Positions 1 through 7,435 of a stretch of 10,332 nucleotides of DNA are shown piece after piece (the stretch's first letter is position 1; each line of letters opens with the position of its first letter). The notes beneath the pieces were generated by a model. The model did no database searches and was not told the origin of the DNA. It saw only the letters and a program-made list of their open reading frames with translations. Position numbers and translations under genes: made by a program. Origin of the DNA: Dictyocoela muelleri (taxonomy: Eukaryota > Microsporidia); assembly GCA_016256075.1 (NCBI GenBank), contig SDVU01000815.1, forward strand, positions 1 to 10,332. Reading direction: 5' to 3'.

Positions 1-180
1 GGTTTTTTAGTTATATGATCAAAGGAGTCTTTTTGGAGATTATATGATTAAGTTTATACGATTTATTACAAATTCTTCAATTTTTAATAAAATTGATTAA
101 TAATTAATTTTAAATTAATATATTTTTAAAATTAATGATTCTATTTTTTGTCACGATTATAAGGGTTATTTTTATTTTTT
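1..180. other. AT-rich spacer, no gene seen
   Basis: This is almost pure A/T sequence with short homopolymer runs. No open frame of useful length, tRNA fold or match to the repeats found elsewhere in the window was seen. A run of seven G residues lies just after it (about 186-192) and is the only GC-rich point. Confidence 0.5.
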
Positions 181-254
181 TTGTTGGGGGGGAAGTATAC
201 GGGAACACAATTTATTAATCGTGGCGAATTTTAGCATATCATCTATAACCCTGG

Positions 255-515
255 CAAAATGGGTCTACAGCTCTATAAAAATGGGTCTATAATTCTGAAA
301 GAAATGGGTCTATAGCCTGGAAAAAATGGGTCTATGGTTTATAAAAAATGGGTTATAACTACGAAAACACCTGGTAATTGGACTATAATAATGAAACGAA
401 GGGGCTATATAATGCAGCGACGAGGCTATAATAATGCAACGAAGAGACTATAATAATGCAGCGAGGGGGCTTAATAATTCAGCGAAGGAAGTATAATAAT
501 GAAAAAGACTGTATA
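255..515 (+). repeat. Left arm of a window-wide inverted repeat, made of two tandem arrays
   Basis: Two short-unit arrays lie head to tail. The outer array has about five units with core AATGGGTCTATAG; the GGGTCT/GGGTTA motif starts near 261, 283, 306, 328 and 350, a period of 22-23 bp. A linker (about 355-381) leads to an inner array of about six units with core CTATAATAATGCARCGARG, also about 22 bp apart (about 382-500), closing with AAAAGACTGTA. The same succession of outer array, linker (TAATTGG..CTATAA), inner array and GACTGTA closure occurs as a reverse complement at 9695-9963. Seen directly; the origin is inferred. Confidence 0.8.
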
Positions 516-548
516 CATAAACTCTAATTAATTATTTAAAAATTTGTG

Positions 549-768
549 TTTAATGGCAACAAGGGGTCAAAAATAATAATGCACCAAGGGGTCGAAAATA
601 ATAATTAAACAAGGTTTAAAAAATAATACAACAAGGTTTCAAAAATAATACAACAAGGTGTCTATAATAATGCAACAAGATGTCAATAATAATGCAACAA
701 AGAGTCAATAATATTGTAAAAAGGGGTCAATAATAATGCAAAGAGGGGTCAAAGATAATGAAAATGTG
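549..768 (+). repeat. Second tandem array, about 22-bp units
   Basis: About nine or ten diverged units have the core AATAATAATGCAACAAGGGGTC. The G-rich block recurs near 563, 588, 613, 635, 657, 679, 702, 723 and 745, so spacing is mostly 22 bp with two 25-bp steps. Its unit resembles the inner array at 382-500 and is probably an older, separately expanded relative. No matching array was found inside the right arm, so the two flanks are not symmetrical here. Confidence 0.75.
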
Positions 769-772
769 TTTC

Positions 773-1359
773 ATATATTGCATACTGACAACATACATAG
801 CTTTCAACTCAGATAGTTGTCTATAACATGGTCTTTAGACCTTTGATTATTGGTGTTCCGTAAATGGTAGCTCCTAAGCAACTTAAGAAGCTCAGCTATA
901 CGCGATATTCGTTTTATCGATGACTCAGCAGGGTACAGGTAATTAGTGGCTTTTTCATGGATTTTTTAATTTTACTACTTATTAGGCCCAGATGCGTCGC
1001 CGCACTCATCTACTCTCCTAGCAGAGTCTAGTTCTCAAACGATTTAGAGCCCCCTTTCACCTCTGATTTATAAATCTTAATTGGTAAGAGCATAGAGGAT
1101 GTTTCTTATTTAAAAAAAAGCGTAAAATCACGAGATAAATCTATACAATTAATTTTTCAATCTCTGAGATATATAGATTTTTTTCGTGATTTTACGCTAA
1201 TTTAAAATAAGAAACATACTCCATGCTCTTACCAATTAAGATTTAAAAAGCTTAGAAGGGCTTTGAGTCGTTGAAGAACCGAGAGTCCTTTCTTCTTTAT
1301 TGTCATATTAAACCAAGTCTTAATCAGCTATACCACATTGGAACAGCTGTATATTAAGG
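773..1359 (-). mobile_element. tRNA-derived SINE-like repeat, copy 1, with a MITE inside
   Basis: The body matches the other copies, including TGACTCAGCAGGGTACAGG, GATGCGTCGCCGCACTCATC, TTGTCATATTAAACCAAG and TCTTAATCAGCTATACC. It is on the minus strand, with its 3' tail at about 773-790 (CATATATTGCATACTGACAAC). It is interrupted at 1029-1281 by a foldback element flanked by AGAGTC. The tRNA-like head is missing: SINE homology stops near 1359 and is replaced by a double-hairpin element. This is one of the more diverged copies. Confidence 0.85.
1029..1281. mobile_element. 253-bp foldback MITE inserted in SINE copy 1
   Basis: The core 1072-1144 and 1166-1244 form a near-perfect inverted repeat of about 75-80 bp; AAATCTTAATTGGTAAGAGC on the left has its exact reverse complement at 1225-1244. 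Weaker inverted homology continues outward to the ends (AGTTCTCAAACG against CGGTTCTTCAACG), so the whole element is a hairpin with a loop of about 20 bp. AGAGTC at 1023-1028 and 1282-1287 fits a short target duplication, since intact SINE copies carry a single AGAGTC there. It is non-coding. The superfamily is not recognised. Confidence 0.8.
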
Positions 1360-1430
1360 CTAAGCAGCGTTTCGCCACTTAGTAGCGTAACGCTGTTTTT
1401 TTGATTTTTTTCGACACAAAAAATCAATGA
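1360..1430 (+). repeat. Double-hairpin mini-element, copy A
   Basis: Two adjacent hairpins are present. The first is GCGTTTCGCCACT against AGTAGCGTAACGC, 13-bp arms with two mismatches. The second pairs TTGATTTTTT with AAAAAATCAA around TCGACAC. The same two hairpins in the same order occur on the other strand at 3638-3709. Here the element lies exactly where SINE copy 1 loses homology. It may be a tiny mobile element or a recombination junction; no coding capacity. Confidence 0.65.
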
Positions 1431-2108
1431 CTCTCATGAATCACGATGTATAAACATAATTTATACAAAGAGAGGAAATGATATATTATTATACCAGGGA
1501 TTTTCGTATCATCTGCACAAAAAGGCTTGGCGATGTATAGATCGAAGATTTAAAGGTTTTATATATACATATTTTAACAATGCGATCATTCGTTATATCG
1601 AGCACGATAAATGCAACGAGAGTTATAACAAAAATGGAGCTCTAATTTTGAGAGATAATATGTATAAATGATCAATTAAAACAAATAAAAAACCAATGGA
1701 TATTGTGATCTCTGAGATGAAAATTGGATCTCCTTTAATAATTAAATATTTTTCTAAAATTAAAGTTTTAAATGATAAAATCACTAAATTTAGAAAAAAA
1801 AGAATTTTAAAATCGTTTCTGGTGATATACCAGAAAATATAAAATATACGTATAGTAAGGATTTGTTTTTACAGTTTGATAGCGGTATTGAAGATACGAA
1901 AGATTTCTTATTTTCACCTCTAAAACACATCTGAACATCTTAATAAATCCCTTGTTTGGTATTGCGATGAGACGTTCAGATCATGTCCTCGAAATTTTTC
2001 TCAAATTTATGTTATAATGGCTGATGTAAATGAATATATTCTTCCTTTAGTTTATATTATCATGAAAAATAAGAGCGAAACTTATTATATAAAAGCGCTT
2101 AAATTTAT

Positions 2109-2567
2109 ATTATATATATTACATGCTGACAACATCTATAGCTGCCAACCCTGAGAGTTATCTCCTACCGTAGTCTTTAGAAATTTGATTCTCGGTGTCC
2201 AATAATACGTCACTCCTAAGCTACCCAGAAGCCCAGCTGTATATGCGATTTTCGTTTTATTATTGACTCAGCAGGATACGGGTAATTATTGGCTTTTCAT
2301 GAATTTTTATTTTTCACTACTTTTTACCGAGATGCGTCGCTGCACTCATCCACACACCTAAGAGAGTCCCATCTGCTTATCTGTCATATTAGACCAAGTC
2401 TTAATCAGCTATACACACTGGAACAAGTGTATATTATACTATAATTATACAGTTATGACCGCTTAATGTCATTCCCTCATTATTTATTAAATAGTGACGT
2501 CAGCGGGATTCGACCCTAAATACTTATATTTTACATTTAAGAGTGTTAACAACTGAGCTATATGGCC
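2109..2567 (-). mobile_element. tRNA-derived SINE-like repeat, copy 2, full length, in the MULE
   Basis: A complete minus-strand copy. The tRNA-like head is at about 2495-2567, then the body, with the 3' end TATATTACATGCTGACAAC at about 2109-2130. The 13-bp direct repeat CGCTTAAATTTAT occurs at 2096-2108 and 2568-2580 as a target-site duplication. Removing the SINE and one repeat rejoins the MULE codons in frame (ALKFI then KSKM), which independently fixes both boundaries. The three 5'-most bases of the repeat could instead belong to the head. The insertion is younger than the MULE; whether the MULE was still active then is unknown. Confidence 0.93.
2506..2560 (-). promoter_or_regulatory. Internal Pol III-type A and B boxes, SINE copy 2
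   Basis: On the minus strand TAGCTCAGTTGT (2549-2560) matches the tRNA A box TRGCNNAGYNGG except at the end, and GGGTCGAATCC (2506-2516) matches the B box GGTTCGANTCC at 10 of 11 positions. The spacing is tRNA-like. Activity is inferred from the family, not shown. Confidence 0.65.
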
Positions 2568-3318
2568 CGCTTAAATTTATAAAATCTAAAATGGCGAATG
2601 AAAATACTTATAAAATAACCATCGATTTGAAATGGCTGCATTACTTGCCTTTAATGAAGTATTTTCGGATTCTAGTTTTTATGGTTGCTTTTTTCATTTT
2701 ACTCAGCTTTTATTTCGTAAAATTCAGCAGATGGGATATTCTTCTGAATATAGGAACAATTCTAGTACAAGAGAGGTTTTCAGAATGATTGTTGCATTGG
2801 CATTTGTTCCTTTTGAAAATTTAATTATTGAATATAATAAATTGGATACGTATATTAAAAACAAAAGTGATATTCACAAGATTAACGATTTCTGGGATAT
2901 TTTAAAAATACTTACGGTAAATATATTTTAAATAAAAATACAGATATTTCGATCTATTCGCATAAATTCTGGTCTGTTAATAGAAGATTTTTGAGTTATT
3001 TAAATAAAACTAACAATGCATTATAAGGTGGAATCGATCACTGAATTCAAACATTTATCAAAAAAATCCGAGTATTTACAAAATTAGAAATGTATTAAAA
3101 AACCAGCATGCAATTGACGAAAATAAGATAAGCAGGATGTTTATTGATTGATTAATGGAAAAAATTTGGATAAGAAAAAAAATATAAATGACGAAAAAAA
3201 TATCATTAAAAATACAATGATTATTGTGATCTTAATTTTCTAAATGCTATTGGGTTTTCATTAAATTTGAAAGAATTATAATTTAATAAAATTTTGTATT
3301 TTTTTATAAAAAAATGTT

Positions 3319-3919
3319 ATATATTACATATTACATGTTGACAACATCCATAGCTGCCACCCCGGAGAGTTGTCTCCTACTGTGGTCTATGACCTTTAAT
3401 TCTTGGTGTTCCAATAATACGTCACTCCTAAGCTACCCAGAAGCCCAGCTGTATACGCGATTTTCGTTTTATCAATGACTCAGCAGGATACAGGTAATTA
3501 TTGGCTTTTCATGGATTTTTATTTTTCACTACTTTTTACCGAGATGCGTCGCCGACTCATCCCCACACCTAAGAGAGTCTCTTCTGCTTCATTGTCATAT
3601 TAGGCCAAGATAAAATAAATGTTTTATTAAAAAATAGTTTTTGATTTTTTGTGTCAAAAATAAAATCAAAAAAGCTGCGTTTCGCCACTAAGTGGCGAAA
3701 CGCTGCCCAGCCCGAGAGTCCCTTCTATTTTATTGTCATATTAGACCAAGTCTTAATCAGCTATACCACATTGGAACAGCCGTATATTAAAACTATATTT
3801 CTATAGATATAGCCGCCCAATTTCATCCCCTCATTATTTATTAAAAAGCGGCGTCAACGAGATTCGAACCTTGATACTTAAATTTTACATTCAAAAGTCT
3901 TACCACAAGGCTATATTGC
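3319..3919 (-). mobile_element. tRNA-derived SINE-like repeat, copy 3, composite
   Basis: A minus-strand SINE with its 3' tail at about 3319-3345 and tRNA-like head at about 3848-3919. Its A box (reverse of 3902-3913, TAGCCTTGTGGT) and B box (reverse of 3860-3870, GGTTCGAATCT) are recognisable. The copy is not simple: a 37-bp body segment occurs twice (3573-3609 and 3714-3750, about 32 of 37 identical), separated by a filler and the double-hairpin element 3638-3709. Because the two halves differ at several sites, two independent SINE fragments joined by the mini-element are as likely as one interrupted copy. The TGACGTCA palindrome is degraded here (GGCGTCAA). Confidence 0.85.
3638..3709 (-). 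repeat. Double-hairpin mini-element, copy B
   Basis: The better-preserved copy. GCGTTTCGCCACT (3677-3689) and AGTGGCGAAACGC (3691-3703) form a perfect 13-bp arm palindrome around one base. The second hairpin pairs TTTTTGATTTT with AAAATCAAAAA (about 3638-3670) around a GTGTC loop. It is inverted relative to the copy at 1360-1430 and likewise touches a SINE. It is GC-rich compared with its surroundings. Family not recognised. Confidence 0.7.
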
Positions 3920-3979
3920 TTATTTTAATAACATTCCTTCTAAAATAATTATAAAAAAATTGGGCTGAAAGTGATGAAA

Positions 3980-4017
3980 GTACCGCATAATTGGGGTGTA
4001 CTATTTTTTTGAAAATA
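3980..4017 (+). repeat. Merlin left terminal inverted repeat
   Basis: TACCGCATAATTGGGGTGTA followed by CTATTTTTTTGAAAATA is matched by the reverse complement of 4918-4956 with a handful of differences. The strongest block is GGGGTGTAC.ATTTTTT. Confidence 0.85.
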
Positions 4018-4046
4018 CCCTTGTTTCACATGATGAAAATAAAAAA

Positions 4047-4767
4047 TGATTTTTGGATTTGTTGAAATTAGCTATCAAACAACGATTAATTAATTTTGTT
4101 TGCCGAAAATGTCTTTCTGGTGTTTCTTTAATTGCTAAAAACCGGCTTAGGTGTAGAAAAGCAAGATGCAGAGAAGACCAAGTCTTTTTAAATAATAGTT
4201 TATTTAAGAATAAAAAAATTAACAATGAGTATATAGGAGAAATAATATTTTATTGGCTAAAGTACAAGATAAAATATCACAAATTTCAGAGATTATTTCT
4301 ATAGATACTAGGACAATACGCAAGACGATTTTTTATTTTAGCATGCTTTTTTCAAAACATTTTTATAATGGAAAATTTAGAATTGGTGGTAAATGTAATC
4401 GTTGAAATATACGAGTCTAAGTTTGGGAAAATAAGGTATAATCGAGGTCGTTTAGTAGAAGAAGTGTGGATATTTGGTGTATTCGAGCGTTCGTGTCGTC
4501 GCCAGATATTTGTGTATCCAATTGAGAAAAAAAATGAAAGTTTAAATGATGTGATTACTTCTTCAATTAAGCGAGATTCTCATATTTATAGTGACATATG
4601 GAGAGGATATTCGAAATTGAAAGAGCTTCTACAAAAACTCAACAGTTAACCATTATGAAGAATTTATTAATCTAGATAACGGTGTTCACACAAACACAAT
4701 TGAGGATAATTGGGCGTCTATAAAGTCAGAAACACCAAAATCGGGAAGAAGAAAAAACATATTATAA
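4047..4767 (+). pseudogene. Merlin (IS1016/ISXO2-like) DDE transposase pseudogene
   Basis: Three or more frame changes split the gene. The N-terminal part (from about 4053) holds a zinc-ribbon-like block, VCRKC then CRKARC. The frame changes near 4250-4262 to VQDKISQISEIISIDTRTI and FYNGKFRIGGKCN, then near 4400 to VEIYESKFGKIRYNRGR, VWIFGVFER, YSDIWRGY. It changes again near 4630 to STVNHYEEFINLDNGVHTNT, IEDNWASIK, ending TAA at 4765-4767. The family reads VEIDESKFG, so the first catalytic Asp is Tyr (TAC, 4410-4412). The second Asp (4593-4595) and the Glu in HTNTIEDNW (4702-4704) remain. No usable ATG starts the zinc region. It is inactive both by frame breaks and by the missing Asp. Opposite-strand and small overlapping ORFs here are shadows. 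Confidence 0.88.
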
Positions 4768-4917
4768 TTTATTTAATATATGATCATTAGAAATTTCTTT
4801 GAGAAAATTATGACGGTTTCATAAAATTATTATTACAATAAAATTTTTTATTAAAATTAAAATATGATTATTAAATTTACTTTTTAACAATTTTGTTTTA
4901 TTCGTTGGAATCCAAAG

Positions 4918-4956
4918 TATTTTTTTTAAAAAATGGTACACCCCATATATGTGGTA
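4918..4956 (-). repeat. Merlin right terminal inverted repeat
   Basis: Read on the minus strand it is TACCACATATATGGGGTGTA, then CCATTTTTTAAAAAAAATA, the partner of the repeat at 3980-4017. Confidence 0.85.
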
Positions 4957-5174
4957 TCTTTATGAAAATTAACCAAAAAATTGTTTTCTAAAATCTTTAT
5001 TTTCAACAATGTTTTCGATTTTTTAATAAAGAGGACTGGAAAGGGGTTACATTAGCATTCGTTTTTTTAAAATAGTTTATTTTTAAAAAAATTTATAAAA
5101 TCGGGGATTAATAATATCTTTAGCCTTCCATTAGAAGAGAATGAAATAATAAATTTTAAAAGGAAAGAAGCAAT

Positions 5175-5732
5175 TTAGTGTTTATTTCTTTTTCTGCAAA
5201 ATTCGGGCCACCAATAATGACTATCTGGAATGCCTCTTTTATTTAGAATCATTTCACCCACCGCGTGATGTTTATAATCTACGCAATCGTCCGGATCATT
5301 CATCATTTCCTCAGCTTTATAATAGTAATCGACATAGTTAGGCCACTTTTCTGTCAGAATGTCTAAATAAGTATCGAGATTTTCTAATTTTTCTCTTAAT
5401 TCCATATTATTTTCAGAAAAGCTGTCCATTAAAAAATGAAGGCCCGATCTCATTTCTAGTGCTGCGAGGCAAGATGCAGTATCTGTATCTTTACAGCAAT
5501 GAAAAGTATGTTCGAATAATCTAAACTTCTTTAGAATAATTTCGGTCAACTTTTTCATATCCTTATCTTCTTTTAAATTTATTTTGTCCTCTATTACAAG
5601 ATCAAAAATATACCTAAATATCCATATTATTTTTAAAACGAGGTTACGGCAATCTTCGTCACTCAATTCTACGATATTTGCAATGTATGAAATTTCTTGG
5701 CTTATAGTATATTGAGATCGTTCATTGTCCAT
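5175..5732 (-). CDS. Unknown 185-aa soluble acidic protein
   Basis: An uninterrupted frame from ATG (5732-5730) to TAA (5177-5175), the longest in the window and the only one with balanced, non-repetitive composition. Family not recognised. No signal peptide is visible. Residues 31-47 (LVLKIIWIFRYIFDLVI) are hydrophobic but hold internal Arg and Asp, so a buried amphipathic helix is likelier than a membrane span. The rest looks mainly helical and charged, with Cys at about 28, 79, 80, 88, 150 and 179 and an aromatic C-terminal motif HYWWPEFC followed by a basic end (RKRNKH). The cysteines form no standard zinc-finger spacing. It stands alone, downstream of the Merlin relic. CACC lies 10-13 bases before the ATG, loosely like the CCC/GGG motifs near microsporidian starts. 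An AATAAA on the minus strand (5077-5082) lies about 95 bases past the stop. A host gene is likelier than a transposon cargo gene, but either is possible. Confidence 0.75.
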   Translation of the reverse strand: MDNERSQYTISQEISYIANIVELSDEDCRNLVLKIIWIFRYIFDLVIEDKINLKEDKDMKKLTEIILKKFRLFEHTFHCCKDTDTASCLAALEMRSGLHFLMDSFSENNMELREKLENLDTYLDILTEKWPNYVDYYYKAEEMMNDPDDCVDYKHHAVGEMILNKRGIPDSHYWWPEFCRKRNKH

Positions 5733-6590
5733 TTCAATAGGTGATTTTTTTTAAAAAAATTAAAATGCCAAAAAATCAATTAAATTATTAAAATGTGATT
5801 AAAAATTTGATTTTTTAAATATTCGGGATTTAGGACAAAAAAAATTCAACAACTATTTCTTTTACAAATTCGAGCAGTTAAAGTGGTACACACTCGCAGA
5901 AATGAATATGCGATTCTCGATACGAACAACTCTGAGCACATTTTATAAATAACCGGAATTCCCAATTGAAAACAAGTAACTATGAAAAGACTTTTAACCA
6001 AAATTGTGTTATATAATCATACTCGATATAATAATAATGAAACTGGTGGGATCACTGTGGCGGTCTGAAGTACAGCAGCGCTTATACTCAAAACCGTAGT
6101 TAATTATTAATACCCATGAATCTTAGATATAAAATATCAGTTACAGTAGAGTATAATTTAAAAAAAAATGTCGCGTATAAATTCAGTATTTGAGTAATAT
6201 TAGTGGCTTATATAATAACAACACGAACCAAATGTAAAATGACTAAGGTGGCATAGGTTAGAATTGGTGAAATGAAAATATCAGTGTAAATAAATAAGCT
6301 GAATAAAAATGAGCAAGGTTTAGCTCTTAGGGTGTACCTAGTAGCTTTGAGAATGAAATATGAAGATATGTCTGCAAAGAAATACAAAATAATTAGAGTT
6401 TTAATTTTTAAGACCACCTTTTAAATGTGGCTAGTTGTAAATTCGATTGAGTTGTCTCATGATAAAAATATTTTGACTCGAAAAAAAACTAACTTATAAT
6501 ATCTCACTTTTTAGTATGTAAAGATAAACTAATAATTTCACCCCTTTTCCAATTTTTATTTTTTTTTTTGATTTCTATTTTTTTTATTTG
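5733..6590. other. Intergenic stretch, no gene or repeat recognised
   Basis: About 860 bases upstream of the 185-aa ORF. The first 90 or so are A/T-only promoter-like sequence; then a slightly GC-richer stretch (about 5875-6090) holds no open frame and no tRNA fold I could draw. A hydrophobic 69-codon frame at 6208-6417 on the minus strand lacks an ATG and is treated as chance. TATAATAATAATGAAACTGG at about 6030 faintly recalls the 22-bp array unit, but as a single copy. 6540-6590 is a T-rich run before SINE copy 4. Confidence 0.5.
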
Positions 6591-6603
6591 GCATTTCGGC
6601 CAG

Positions 6604-6655
6604 AAGCTCAGTTTTAACACACATAATCTAGCATTTAAGCATCTGGTTCGAATCC
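6604..6655 (+). promoter_or_regulatory. Internal Pol III-type boxes, SINE copy 4
   Basis: GGTTCGAATCC (6645-6655) matches the B-box consensus at every position. The A box AAGCTCAGTTTT (6604-6615) is weakened. The MITE inserted 25 bases downstream would become part of any Pol III transcript started here. Confidence 0.6.
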
Positions 6656-6680
6656 CTCTGACGTCACTTTTATGAAAAAA

Positions 6681-7002
6681 TTGGGTACTATTCTATTATA
6701 TAATACCATTTTTTTGAGCATACATAATAGGATGTGGGGAATTGTAAATTACAATCCTATTCCATTTGTTGTTGGATTCTTGGAAAATTTTTTACAATCT
6801 GTTAATATGATCTCAGTGCCAATTTGTATTATAGTCCTCCTTAGGCGACTATACTACAAATTGGCACTGAGATGATATTAACAGATTGTAAAAAATTTTC
6901 CAAGAATTCAACAACAAATGGAATAGGATTGTAATTTAAAATTCCCGCATCCTATTATGTATGCCCAAAAAAATGGTATTATATAATAGAACAGTACCCA
7001 AA
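6681..7002. mobile_element. 322-bp foldback MITE inserted in SINE copy 4
   Basis: Two arms of about 156 bp (6681-6836 and 6847-7002) are near-perfect reverse complements around a 10-bp centre (CTCCTTAGGC). The ends are TTGGGTACTATTCTATTATA and its partner TATAATAGAACAGTACCCAA. Few mismatches between arms suggest a recent insertion or homogenised arms. It is non-coding: a plus-strand frame at 6672-6875 simply reads one arm. No clear target duplication was seen. The ends do not match the Merlin ends here (TTGGGTACT against GGGGTGTAC), so mobilisation by that element is not supported. Confidence 0.88.
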
Positions 7003-7435
7003 GCTTGTGCTTAATATTAAGTGGTCAATATCTATAGAATTATAAATAATATACAGTTGTTTATGTGTTAATATCCGATTAGACTTAGTCTAATAAGACA
7101 ATGCAGCAGAAGGGACTCTCTTAGGTGTGGGTATGAGTGCGCGACGCATCTCGGCAGAATAAGTAGTGAAGAATAATAAAATAATATTAAACATCTAATT
7201 ACTTGTATACTGCTGCATCATTGATAAAACGAAAATCGAATATACAGCTAGGCTTCTTGTTAGCTTAATAGTGCAATATTATCGGAACATCAGAAACCAA
7301 CGGTCTAAAGACCATGTTGAAGACAACTCTCCAGGCTAGAAGCTATGGATGTAGGAAGCTATAATATATATATTCGGGTATTTAAGGATATAAACTTAAA
7401 TAAAATTTTCAAAATGTTCATATGGGTTTCTATAT

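Larger units (their letters stand above)
1441..3151 (+). pseudogene. MULE (Mutator-like) transposase, SINE-interrupted and decayed
   Basis: A DNA-transposon transposase relic in several frames. From 1474 an open stretch of 65 codons looks like a FLYWCH-type zinc domain (YQGFSYHLHKKAWRC, then EHDKC). From 1942 comes the first catalytic block, WYCDETFRSCPRNFSQIYV, with D at 1966-1968, then LPLVYIIMKNKSETYY. A SINE follows (2109-2567). The frame resumes as KSKMANENTYKITID, with the second D at 2624-2626, then one base appears lost before EMAALLAFNEVF. GCFFHFTQLLFRKIQ is the usual MULE C-x2-H motif. The frame shifts again near 2900 into FKNTYGKYILNKN, then KTNNAL and WNRSLNSNIYQKNPSIY (3029-3151, stop TGA), corresponding to the family's TNN..W block. 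1680-1910 is poorly conserved linker. No terminal repeats were located close by. MULE assignment is firm; exact ends are not. Confidence 0.85.
3978..4959 (+). mobile_element. Merlin-superfamily DNA transposon, decayed, about 0.98 kb
   Basis: Terminal inverted repeats of roughly 40 bp bracket a broken ISXO2/IS1016-type transposase. The size fits Merlin elements, which usually carry one gene. Inverted homology reaches out to about 3978 and 4959. The element could also end at the GGGGTGTAC core (3993 and 4944), as Merlin ends often begin with G runs. The family's usual 8-9 bp target duplication was not found clearly at either candidate boundary, consistent with age. Confidence 0.85.
6593..7372 (+). 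mobile_element. tRNA-derived SINE-like repeat, copy 4, split by a MITE
   Basis: A plus-strand copy. The head (about 6593-6666) has AAGCTCAGTTTT and a perfect B box, followed by TGACGTCA at 6659-6666. The body resumes at about 7003 (TTAATATTAAGTGGTCAATA, ATATACAGTTG, GGGACTCTCTTAGGTGTGGG, GCGACGCATCTCGG, TTGATAAAACGAAAATCG) and ends with GCTATGGATGTAGGAAGCTA and TATATATAT near 7372. Between them is a 322-bp foldback element. The body is among the most diverged, including a changed AP-1-like site (CTGCATCATTG for CTGAGTCATTG). Confidence 0.85.

Noticed and set aside
255-768. CRISPR-like array
   Set aside because: Units are contiguous and degenerate with no unique spacers, and the setting is a eukaryotic transposon field.
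4001-4225. 74-codon minus-strand frame
   Set aside because: Antisense shadow of the Merlin transposase, which has clear family motifs on the plus strand.
6028-6056. Single stray unit of the 22-bp array
   Set aside because: Only one weak copy of an A/T-rich motif; chance similarity is likely.
6208-6417. Hydrophobic 69-codon minus-strand frame, possible small membrane protein
   Set aside because: It opens at GTG with an in-frame stop just before it and has no ATG; hydrophobicity is expected from A/T-rich sequence, and no family is recognised.
6672-6875. 67-codon plus-strand frame
   Set aside because: It reads through one arm of the foldback MITE, so its coding look is incidental.
6681-7002. 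MITE mobilised by the local Merlin
   Set aside because: Its ends (TTGGGTACT) do not match the Merlin ends (GGGGTGTAC) beyond a short resemblance.
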